Positions 37,007-47,300 of a DNA stretch of 64,000 nt are shown piece after piece; within the stretch, counting starts at the first letter, position 1; every line of letters starts with the position of its first letter. Below the pieces are notes generated by a model, which made no database searches, was not told the DNA's origin, and worked only from the letters and a program-made list of their open reading frames with translations. This DNA comes from Theobroma cacao (Eukaryota; Streptophyta; Magnoliopsida; Malvales; Malvaceae): NCBI RefSeq assembly GCF_000208745.1, contig NC_030857.1, positions 17,989,894 through 18,053,893 on the forward strand, given 5' to 3'. A program made the translations under genes and the position numbers.

Positions 37007-37400
37007 AAAGGTGAGAACGCCGAACAGGAGAGCTACCGCCGGTAAAGGAGAAAGCAGTTCAAGAGAGAAGGAAGGAAAAGAAAAAAAAAAAAAAGGGTCG
37101 CTTGGAAGGAAGAGACGCCGGCGGCACAAGAGAGCTCAGCAAAATGATCGATTGTTAAAGAGATGTGAGAGCGCCGGGTGGGAGAGCTCAGCAAAATGAC
37201 CGACTTTTAGAGAAAGCTGAGAGCGCCAGCCGGTAGAGATAGAAAATGGAAGAAGGAAATGACGGAGAGAGAAGAAAATTTTCATTTTATACTTAGGGTT
37301 TGGAGGTTACAAAATGACGTCATTTTGTGACTTACCGAATCCCTCCCAACTCCATCAAACGGCGTCGTTTTGGGCTTTTGGCTTAACTAAGCAGCGGACA
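37007..37400 (-). promoter_or_regulatory. Captured promoter/5'UTR-like block fused upstream of the OST48 fragment
   Basis: A GC-richer island in an AT-rich element. Read on the minus strand it has an acgacgccg-type upstream stretch near 37360-37375, a palindromic tgacgtca core near 37315-37325, and a TATA box (TATAAAAT) near 37286-37293. A C/T-rich leader follows that lacks ATG until the OST48 fragment. The leader contains two imperfect copies of a 'cattttgctgagctctc...gcgctctcac' unit (37100-37215). The arrangement looks like the promoter and 5'UTR of another host gene placed in front of the captured exons. The first downstream ATG is out of frame with the OST48 reading frame. Confidence 0.4.
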
Positions 37401-37437
37401 TGGAATATTTAGGAGCCGATCGTGAGTTAAAACACTG

Positions 37438-37510
37438 TAAGCGGGTGGTAGAATTGGTTAAAGTTTATTTCATTTAACATGTGGTTAAAAGTTCAAGTCT
37501 TCACAATGAC
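37438..37510 (+). mobile_element. tRNA-derived SINE-like head
   Basis: Contains a good RNA polymerase III A box (TGGTAGAATTGG, about 37446-37457) and a B box-like AGTTCAAGTCT (about 37490-37500). They are about 32 bp apart, as in tRNA-derived SINEs and tRNA genes. It does not fold as a complete tRNA with a matching acceptor stem, so it is better read as a SINE head. The tail would run into AT-rich sequence before the assembly gap. Confidence 0.45.
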
Positions 37511-37859
37511 ACAAATGTGAATATTTTTATTTTTATTAATATTACTTACCCTAAAACTTAATGTTATATTACAAAATTAATTTTATACATATATTTTATT
37601 TCCAAATTATATGTTATACTTAATTTGATATATATTACAATATTTGTATAATTAATTATCAATATAATTTTATAACAAGTATGATAATATATAACTAATA
37701 AAATTAATAACTGTAATCATATAAATGAAATTTACTAGAAGCTTATATATAAAATAAATTAATATATATATTAATTTTAATATCTCATACACATACATTT
37801 TAATACAATAGGTTTTATATATATATATATATATAGATTTTTTTGTGAATAATGCATAC

Positions 37860-38168
37860 NNNNNNNNNNNNNNNNNNNNNNNNNNNNNNNNNNNNNNNNN
37901 NNNNNNNNNNNNNNNNNNNNNNNNNNNNNNNNNNNNNNNNNNNNNNNNNNNNNNNNNNNNNNNNNNNNNNNNNNNNNNNNNNNNNNNNNNNNNNNNNNNN
38001 NNNNNNNNNNNNNNNNNNNNNNNNNNNNNNNNNNNNNNNNNNNNNNNNNNNNNNNNNNNNNNNNNNNNNNNNNNNNNNNNNNNNNNNNNNNNNNNNNNNN
38101 NNNNNNNNNNNNNNNNNNNNNNNNNNNNNNNNNNNNNNNNNNNNNNNNNNNNNNNNNNNNNNNNNNNN
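37860..38168. other. Assembly gap (309 N)
   Basis: Unresolved bases inside the CACTA element, flanked on both sides by TA-rich simple sequence (a TA dinucleotide run at about 37818-37834 on the left). Apparent open frames across it are artefacts of the N run. True length is unknown. Confidence 1.
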
Positions 38169-39802
38169 CTATAGCTATGACTATAATTTGTATACATAGA
38201 TATAATTAATTAATATAGTTTAAATATATTATATTACTATGTTTATTATAAATATATCTTATTAATTTATATATATATTAACTAATTACAATTAAAACGT
38301 ACATAAAGTATTAATATTTTTTGTTTAATTTATTATTATATATTATCATGTATTTTTATAAATTTAACAAATTTATTTTATTCTTTTCATAAATTTTTTA
38401 ATGTTATAAAATTAATGAATTTGGAACTATTAATTTATAATGTATAATTCAATAAACTTTTAAAAAAATGTACAAAATTAATCAAAGGAAAACAAACTTA
38501 AACTTTTAAATATTATACCTTCATTATGTATGTATTTGCTTTTATTAATATTTTTTTATAAAAGATTAATAAAATTTATAAAAGTCTAAAATATTTTAAG
38601 GAACAAAATTAAAATATTACTATCACCAACGCAATTTTCCAACGAAAAATTCCGTTGGAAAGTTTGCAGGCCCCATTAATTTTTTGAGGGCTTCAACTTT
38701 CCGACGGATTTCCAACGGAATTCCGTTGAAAATTTTGTCGGAAATGGTGATGGCTGAAATTTTTTTGATTAGAAAATAATTTTCCAACGGATGTTCAACA
38801 GAATTTTTTCGTTGAAAATCCGTCAGAAAAATTATTTGATTTTTTTTTCAAATTTCGTTGGAAAGATTTCAATTTTTTTTCCTTCTTCAGATTTTCAATG
38901 GATTTCCAACGAAAAAGTTTTCGTTGGAAAATTTCATTGCAAATTTTGGTCCGAGAATTTTTTTTTCCGCTAACAAATTTTCTAACGGAAATATTCCGTT
39001 GGAAAATTTCCGTTGCAAATCCGTTGAAAATTCGTCTGAAAAATTAGTTTTGTTTTTATTCAAATTCCGTTGAAAATCCGTTGGAAAGCTTTCATAAATT
39101 TTTTTTCCTTCCAATTTTCCAACGGATTTCTAACGAAAAAATTTCCGTTGAAAATCCGTTGAAAATTCCGTTGGAAATTTTGGTGGGAGTTTTTTTTTCC
39201 TAGGAAACAAATTTTCTAACGGATTTCCAATGGAAATATTCGGTTGGAAAATTTTCGTTGGAGATCCGTCGGAAAATTAGTTTATTGTTTATTCAAATTT
39301 CGTTGGAAATCCATTTCAAATATGTTGGAAAGCTTTCAAATTTTTTTGTTCTTCAAATTTCCAACGAAAAATTTTCCGTTGGAAATCCATTGAAAATTTT
39401 GGCCCGACAATTTTTTTCCGAAAAACAAATTTTTCAACGAATTTCCAATGGAATTTTTCCATTGGAATAACATTAAAAATTTTTGTTTGATTTTCGTCGG
39501 AAATACTGTGTTTTTTTGTAGTGTTTTAATGGCATTTTACGTTACTTCAATGATCATATTAGTTAGTTTACGTGGAATTTTTTTCTTAAAAATAATTTCA
39601 ATTCTCAATTGGTATTTTTTAAGAAAAACTCTAATTATTTCAACTTTTTTCCATGTCACTTGTAAAGAACAAAAAATTATGGTGACCTAAATTGCGGTAA
39701 AAATTGTGGTTTCATTGTAAAAGTTGCAATAAAAATAAAAAGAAAAAAAATAAAGTAAAGAATAAATTTGACCTTTATAACCAACTTTTTGTTTTTTCCT
39801 AA

Positions 39803-40163
39803 AAGGCATAATACTTAAAATGCTCTTACATTATTTAAAAAAATTTAAACAAGTCTTTATTTTTTATTACATTTAATTAAATTTCTATATTTTTATTTTA
39901 GATCAAATAAGTTTTTATAATTACCGGTTATTAGTCAAAATACCGTTTATTATTTTACGTTTAAGGGTGAAAATGTCGTATGGTTATATCATCATCCACT
40001 ACGACAAATCAGCATATCACGTCATCATTATGTGAAATAACAAGTGCCGATTTGATTAACAACAATTGAAAGTAAATTGTGAGAAATAACTAATCTCATA
40101 AGCTCATTTCAAAAATAACCGTAGATATAAAATTAATTGTTTTTACTTAACTTATGCTATGAC
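39803..40163. mobile_element. Degenerate MITE related to the one at 28363
   Basis: The left arm (ggcataatacttaaaatgct, then 'ttatttttgattaca..atttaattaaa' and ttttagatcaaataag) matches the left arm of the 28363-28849 MITE in word order. The right end, reverse-complemented, starts GCATAAGTTAAGT, a weak counterpart of GCATAATACTTAA. No 9-bp duplication is visible. It is therefore an older copy of the same Mutator-like family, 280 bp to the right of the CACTA end. Confidence 0.5.
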
Positions 40164-40287
40164 TTGACGAAAATGACCTTAAAACCCTTTCAAACAAATT
40201 ACAAACTCTCGATTTCTCTCTCACACCATCCCAAACAATGCCCATTCAGCTTTCTCAGCTCTCTCATGTCTTTTAAACCATTCAAAA

Positions 40288-40390
40288 TGATGTTTTTTTT
40301 TTTTTATGATTGTGGGATGAGTGATTCGAATTCTACTTTTTAGGCAGGGAGATTATGCACCAACCAATGAAACAAATGCTTGGGTGTAAA
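40288..40390 (-). mobile_element. Short tRNA-derived SINE-like element
   Basis: On the minus strand a TTGTTTCATTGGTT A box-like segment (about 40363-40376) is followed by a B box-like GAATTCGAATCAC (about 40322-40334). An A-rich tail follows (the T run at about 40290-40304 on the plus strand). Order, spacing and tail fit a small plant SINE. No flanking duplication was confirmed. Confidence 0.4.
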
Positions 40391-40454
40391 AATGATGTTT
40401 TTGGTTTGCTTATTTTTCCTTCCAAAAATCTTAATAATAAAAAGAATTTAAATA

Positions 40455-40800
40455 AAGGAAAAGAAAAGAATGGTTCAAGATTTTTCATAGTCTAGAAATA
40501 AACAATAGACTTCAATTTTTTCAAATTCGGTGCAAAATTGAAATAAAGAGAAAGTAGAAAAAAAGAAAGAAAAAGAGGGTGAAAATGAACTGTAGTGAAG
40601 AAAATGGTTTTTGCGTTTTGGTCACAGAAGAAAGGAAAAGAATGGTTCAAGATTTTTCATCCATCTTGAAATAAACAAAAGGTTTCAATTTTTTCAAATT
40701 TAGTGTAAAATTGAAATAAAGAGAAAGTGGAAAAAAAAGAAAGAAAAAGAAGATGAAAAGAACTGTAGGGAAGAAAACGGTTTTTGTGTTTTAGTTACTT
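40455..40800. repeat. Two-copy tandem duplication, period about 172 bp
   Basis: The segment starting near ggaaaagaaaagaatggttc (40458) recurs 172 bp later (from about 40630). Copies share aagatttttcat, ttcaattttttcaaatt, aaaattgaaataaagagaa and gaactgtag(t/g)gaagaaaa(t/c)ggttttt(g). Identity is high but not complete. It lies 0.6-0.9 kb upstream of the SMU1 start codon. Confidence 0.85.
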
Positions 40801-40989
40801 CTATCTATTTTTTATATGGTAAAATTTCGTAAAAAAATTCTAAAAAAACCCTTCTCAGATGATTTTGTTGATGAATTGCAAAACTTTATGTCATTTCCTA
40901 ATGATTTCGTAAAAAAATTTTTAAGAGCTTTGTTGGAAAGATATTCTCTATTGTTTGTGGAGCTTTAGGAGATGACTGTAATATTTTTT

Positions 40990-41125
40990 GAACGTGATAT
41001 GTAATAATTTTTTTTAAATATGACGTATAATAATTTTTTTTAATGTGATGTATAATAATTTTTTTCTTAATATAATATATAATAATTTTTATTTTAATAT
41101 AATATATAAGAATATTTTTGTACAT
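40990..41125. repeat. AT-rich tandem array of about 30-bp units
   Basis: Four to five imperfect units of the form 'aatat(g/a)a(c/t)gtataataattttttt' follow each other up to about 41120. It ends about 270 bp before the SMU1 start codon and borders its promoter. Confidence 0.75.
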
Positions 41126-41393
41126 GAGATGCAAGGTAAATAATTTTTTTATATATTATGCTTTCTCTACCGGCCAAAAATGGGAGCATGGACTCAGAAA
41201 CTAGGCAGTGTCTAACCCAAACCCAAAAGCCCCCGAACAGACTGAACCCTAGCTCCTAGAGAACCTGGTCCAAACAAAAATAGCAAAACCGAGGAGGGCC
41301 TTCCTTTCTAAATTCTAATAAACGTTGAATAACACTGTTTCCCCTCTTTCCCTCCGGCCGCTTTGTTCCCCTGTTAACTCTGCGACAACCAAC
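41126..41393 (+). promoter_or_regulatory. Upstream region and 5'UTR of the SMU1 gene
   Basis: Composition changes from AT-rich array to C/G-richer sequence with C/T-rich stretches (tttcccctctttccctccgg, 41338-41357) leading into the ATG at 41394. There is no strong TATA box in the last 200 bp, as is common for plant housekeeping genes. The transcription start is not determinable from sequence alone. Confidence 0.4.
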
Positions 41394-44300
41394 ATGACTC
41401 TGGAAATCGAAGCTCGAGAGTACGTTCCCTTCTCTATACATTTTCTCTTAACGAAATTTGCAGTAATCATGCTGTTTTCCCCGCTTTCTGCTTTTGGGTA
41501 AAATGCCCTGTAAATTGAGAGAAATTCTAACTTTCGTTTTGGTTATTTCACATTTCTTTTTTCCTTTCCAGCGTTATTAAGATTGTGCTCCAATTTTGCA
41601 AAGAAAATTCCTTGCACCAAACGTTTCAAACTCTACAAAATGAGTGTCAGGTGTCTCTGAATACTGTAGACAGCATCGAAACGTTTGTTGCTGATGTTAA
41701 CAGTGGGAGGTGGGATGCCATATTGCCTCAGGTGGCTCAACTTAAGCTCCCAAGGAATAAATTGGAAGATTTGTATGAGCAGGTTTGGACTCTATCAGAC
41801 AACTTTAACTAGTTTTGGATACCCATTACTGTGTAATTCTTTAAAAGCATATAAATAGAGGGTGGTATTTGGCTGTTTTCTTTGCTACTGGCTTTTTTCC
41901 TTCCAGAAGTAATGAGAAAAAAAAGTGTGTATTGATTGAAAAGCAAAAAATAGTTTTGAAGAGTTAATTTTTGTTTTTTGAATAACAATATGCATGATTG
42001 TTTTTTCTATATAGGACAATTACGTTAGAATTTGTGTTGCATTTTAATCAATTCAAGTGATTTTGATATCTATTGGTGCTTTTGCTTTATAAGTTATAAC
42101 AACATTTTAGCAAGTAAAATGTATATAGCAAAAATCAAGTATCAATATCAACAGTCAAGCTGAGCTCTTACTATTTTGTAGCCTTACAGTACCTTTTTAG
42201 CAGGTAACAAGTAAGTAACAAAATGTGTGGCAAAAGTAATGGTTGGAATTTACCTGTAATTATTTTGTAGAAATCAAATGCCTTTTGAGCTCCCATGGTG
42301 CAGTGTAGTAGGGGAATTTGAATAATTACTGATAATCATTTAGGATTAGAATGAGGAGTTTGTGATGCTGCAGTGCAGTGTGATTAGGGGGAGAATATTG
42401 TTTACAGAGGCTAAGAACTAATCTTGTGGTATTACAAATTACCAAAGAAGCTTTATGTCCGTCATGGTTATATGTGATCACTTGTGTTTTACTTGAGATT
42501 GAGCCTTTTACTTTATGTTATTAGTAAAAGGAATCTTGAGCTGTAGTTTGCACTTTGCAGAGATTGCTTGTGAGTAAGGTGATGTCTAACCGACATGTTG
42601 ATTACTCTTTCTTTCCTTTTGAATGTGATGTTTCAAGGGGTTTATAATATATACTTTTGTCAGATCTCTGATTTGAAAGTTGTTGGTCTATAGCATATCA
42701 CTTTCTTCCATTCTTTTAGAGGATCTTCATAGTTTAATCTGTTTTTGGAGTTCCTTAATTTTGTGCTGCCCTGTCATAATAGTCCTTAGCTTGGTTGTGT
42801 GGTTGCCCTATTCTTAAATTTAGTGTTGTATGGTTCTTTTACTTCCCTCTTTATATTCGCAAATGAATTTCCTTACCTTTTTGTGGAGTTTCTTGTAATA
42901 GTATAGAGGTTTTATTAATTTGATCAATAAGAAGTTGAGTCTTTTATTATTAAATGCAAAGTCAATGCAAGGTGCAAAATATAGATAGACAAACATCTAT
43001 ATGTCAATGTATCTATCAAATATATAGATACAATATGTATAAATATATATCATACATGTAAATATAACTTATGACATCTTAATCAATAAGAGGGCCTCCA
43101 AGCCCTACCTCCAAAAATTAGATGGTCTCCTGCTTTCTTCTACCACCATTACATCATCTTAGACAACAACCTACAAACAGCACATTTTTTTCTCTTTAGT
43201 TTTGCTCCTTGCATCTGGGATCCCATGGGTGTCGTGTAATGTCAAAAGAAGAATAGGTCCTTGATGTATTGTCCATGCTTATAAAAGTTTGATTGTTTCA
43301 CCTCCTCGAGGTCCTTCGTAGTCCTCCTGTACCTTGAACTTGAGCTCAGCATGATGAATCTTTGTCATAATTGAGATGCCTATCCTTTAAATTATTAGGC
43401 CATGTCTGGTATCTTCATTTTGTGGTAATCCTGTTTCCATTGCTTTTTATTTACCACCCACATTATATTTCCTCATTTTTGTGTTGGGTTCTGCAGATTG
43501 TATTAGAAATGATTGAACTGAGAGAGTTGGACACTGCACGTGCTATTTTGAGGCAAACCCAGGCAATGGGGGTTATGAAGCAAGAGCAACCTGAAAGATA
43601 CTTGAGGCTTGAGCATCTCCTTGTCAGAACTTATTTTGATCCAAATGAGGTAAGAAACCTACTTTTGATGTCCTTATTTACTGTTTCATTGTTTGTTTTA
43701 TGATGATATGCTTCACTTTTGTTTTTGGTACATGCAGTGTGGTTTGCTGTCAAAATAAATATATATAAAAATTACCATTTATTCATGATTGCCACTTCTT
43801 TTTTTTCTTTTAAGTTATTTATACCTCAATGCTTGCCAAGATCAGGGGCATAGCTACAGCTTGAGGATTAGGGTCCCTTGACCCTACTAAAATTTTAAAT
43901 TCCTTTATAATATTTTTATAAGTTTAAGTAAATTTTGACTTGACCCCACTAGAAAAGAAAATTAAGGGTCATTTATAATATAAAAGAAATTAAGGGATCA
44001 ATTTATAGTTAGTGAGAAAGAGACCGCATATTTGGCTTTTGTTTCGAAAGGAGCTAGCCAAAAAATTTAGTGCCTACAAAGAAGAATTAATTATCTGTTA
44101 GTTTTTTTTCTACTAAGACTAGTCTTGATTTTGCCAATTGTGAGTACAAAATAATATGGAATCTATAGTTTAATCGAATGGGAGATAGTTTGAGGCATAG
44201 TTGTTTGATTAGAAATATTGAAAAAGATGTATTCGATAAATGTTGATAATGAAGCAACAATATACAATAGTTTCAAAATATGAAAACTCATTGTAATAAT

Positions 44301-47300
44301 TGTAAAGGAATGTTTTTACATTGAATATTTTCTTTTTGTTTTTTGAATCTTAATTTTTCTGTAATAACATTGTTATTATTTAAAGATTTATGTATGAAAA
44401 ATTTTATATTCTTATATTTGTGTATAGTAAAAGATAATACTCCTTTTGGTCCTTTTTGTATATCCCCTTTTGACTTTCACGAATATTAAGAAAAAACTTT
44501 GAATTTAGTTTATTTTGTAAGAACATTTAAGATTTTTTATATGATTGTTGTTCCTTGCTTTTTAATATCAAAAAATAAAAACCACAAATAGTAAATTTGA
44601 AATAGGAAAAATTAAAAGTATTAAGTGTTTGAAAGAAGTAAAGAAGACATAATTTCAAAACATTCAAAAAAGGGAAAATAAACAAAGAAATTGTGACAGA
44701 GGAAGTATTGTATTAGCATATTGACCCCACTGAAAACAGTTTCTGGCTATGCCACTAACCAAGAGGTAGATGAGGCTAAAATTCTTATGAATTTAAAGTT
44801 GTAGTTGTAATAAGGCAAACAGTCTGAGTAGACAAATGAAACATAATTCAACCTTTTACTTCAATTTGCCTCAACATTTATGTATTGATGCATGTGTAGT
44901 GAGCCTGATTGAATTTCAATTTGATTCAACATTTATGTATCAACTGATCATGGCTACCAGATGTTGATTGGTTTTGCAGCATGAAAGGGGTGTGTATGAT
45001 TTTTTGAGAACATCTTTGGTTTGCCTGTTCTGTTTTCATTTACTGACAGTAGTTATATTATTAGTTTCTTTGATTTTGGTGAACTGAAATTTAAAGCTTT
45101 TTTCTGCAAATGAAAATAGTGAATGTGTTCAGTGCTAATATATAATATTTTGAAATGCTATAAAAGTAATAAACTTGTTATATATTCCAAAATACTATTG
45201 ATGCTAAATTACGTGTTATCAAAATGCACAAAAAATAATTAAATATATAGTGACTAACAGTATTTCTTTCCCTGGCTAGTTTAAAAAGAATAATTGTATT
45301 TGTGGACCATCTAGTAGGGATCATCTGAATGCTAGCGATGAAACATGTTGTCATTGTTAGATTGATGATGAGCTGATGCAATCTCATAACACATATTCTT
45401 ATTAGTACCCAATTCTCTTTATTTTGTTGCGATTTTCTTAAGAGCAAGTTTATAATTCAAAACATTTTGTGGCAAAATATGGAAGTGAGTGGTGTTTCCC
45501 TTTCCCAGCACATTGGCTACTTGATATTTGGGGACTGGTGGGGCGTGAGGGATGAGTTTGGGTTTGAGTATTATGCCTCTAGAGGGAACATAGGAGAATG
45601 CGGATAACCATTTGTAATTACTAGCTGATGTGTTTGTGCACATGTGAGGCATAATATGGTTGGCTTCAGATTAGTAAAAATAGCTGAATTTGTGCTCCTT
45701 TATTTTGAGCTGATGATAGTTGTATTGAGTTTCATTGGATAGGTACTTAGCCTAAATTGCAGCTTTGAAGAAGCCTGAAATGTAGCTAATCTCTTTATGA
45801 GAAATTGATTGTTGTTGATAGGTCTTGTATGTTTAAGAATGGTAGTGAACAGTACATCTTTTACTTCTTTGTTTGTTGTCATGGGACTATTATTGCTAAG
45901 GTTCACATGTGAGTGTGGTTGTCCCATATCCGATAAAAGAGGGATGGGAAAGGGAATTTATACATGGAGGAGCTAAGAACCCACCAACTTAAGCTTTTGG
46001 ATTCAAGTGGTGCCAGCATGCATATATAGGCTCTTTTGGTATTCTCTTTGTGGTCTCAAGCTTTGGCTTTTCTCCTAACAAATTAGTATCAGAGCTGAAG
46101 GTTTGAGTAGGGTGTGGCATGTTGGGGTTAAATCACATGAATTTCTTTTGGTTGCTGGCTATTCATTAAATTACACTTTGGGAAAGAAAAGTCGAATCTT
46201 GAGCCCATGAGGAGCATATAAAAGGGGCTCGTACATACATGTTGGATGGTTTCTTTGGTCCTCTATGCATATATTGTGCCTTCAATTCGACTTCTACTCA
46301 ACTTGGGAAAACCACACTCGTATACTATGGTGGAGAGATAAGCTCTAGGCCTGTGCAGCTCTTAAGCAATGGAATGCAGCGTCCAGTGACTCAAGATCAG
46401 CACCACTTACTATAGTATCCAGCACTACTGCCTCACAACGGTGCCTCACCCTTGTTACTAGTGCTGCACACTCTGACAACTGAGCTAGAGAGAAAATACA
46501 GAGAGAAGCTTGAGAAAAGAGAGCTTTATTGTTCAAGTATGTTGTTTATAAATGAGGGGAGGAGGCCACTCCATTACATAGAGAAGACCACTTATAGTGA
46601 ATGGGCAAGATGACATGTGTTATAGTCGTTTGGAGTAGGCCCAATAAATGTGGCAGTGTTGGAATGCCATACAGTTGGACACATTTGCAGGCTGATGAGG
46701 ATAGGTTATTGTGTCAGCACTAGTGTGCATCTGGAGCATATAGTCCATATATCTTCTAGATAGGTCCTGAAGTATTCTCTGTGGGGTTCTAGAGCATGAA
46801 GGTTCTAGAGACTCTCTAGGATTGTGACATGTGGTGTGCCATACCTTGTTTAGTTGTGAGTCATGATCATGCTTGTGTGAGTAAATTATGCAATTTTTAA
46901 TGTTGGTACTCTGCATTTTAATGTTCTAGGTCAAGACAAGTATAAATTTCACTGTAATGAAAAAGATGGAAACTACGAAACATTATAGCTCCCAAGCTCA
47001 TCAATATTAAGCCCTGATTTGTCCTACGTTTATGGCTGACACTATGTCCAAGTAAACACATTGGCAGATCTTGCTAATGAACAAATGCGAGGACAATTAT
47101 ATTGTGTATATGGATACCATGTTGGACAATAAATGTGCGCTTTAACATTTTCCTAAGCCGAAAATGGACATTCTGTTATGTTTTCTCTACATGAAAGACC
47201 TTTTTTCGTGGTACGTCATGTAGGGAAAAGTAGAAAAACATGTTTAATTTGACAAGGGATGTTGAGACATCTATTAAGTGGGCTCTAACCCGTCACCAAG

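Larger units (their letters stand above)
28860..39523. mobile_element. Non-autonomous CACTA (Pack-CACTA) transposon, interrupted by nested insertions
   Basis: The left end CACTACAAAAAAAGCC starts at 28860 and the right end TTTTTTTGTAGTG stops at 39523, a 13-bp perfect TIR. A 3-bp duplication TTT flanks it (28857-28859 and 39524-39526). Subterminal arrays of TTTCCAACGGAA / TTCCGTTGGAAA words occupy 28860-28960 plus 35486-35835 on the left and 38620-39523 on the right. Total length is 10,664 bp. Removing the nested insertion leaves about 4.1 kb, including the 309-N gap. No TnpA/TnpD-like transposase was seen. The core carries a host gene fragment and a leader-like block instead. Mobilisation would need transposase supplied in trans. 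Confidence 0.9.

Noticed and set aside
37438..37510. Functional tRNA gene
   Set aside because: A and B boxes are present but no acceptor-stem pairing or anticodon loop could be built; a SINE head is a better reading.
37670..38199. Long open frames on both strands across 37670-38199
   Set aside because: They consist almost entirely of the N gap (37860-38168); no real coding sequence is present.
38791..39470. Several overlapping frames on both strands
   Set aside because: Same reason: right subterminal repeat array of the CACTA element.
28860..39523. CRISPR-like or satellite interpretation of the repeated CGTTGGAAA words
   Set aside because: The words are irregularly spaced, in both orientations, and confined to the ends of an element with CACTA TIRs and TSD; they are transposon subterminal repeats.
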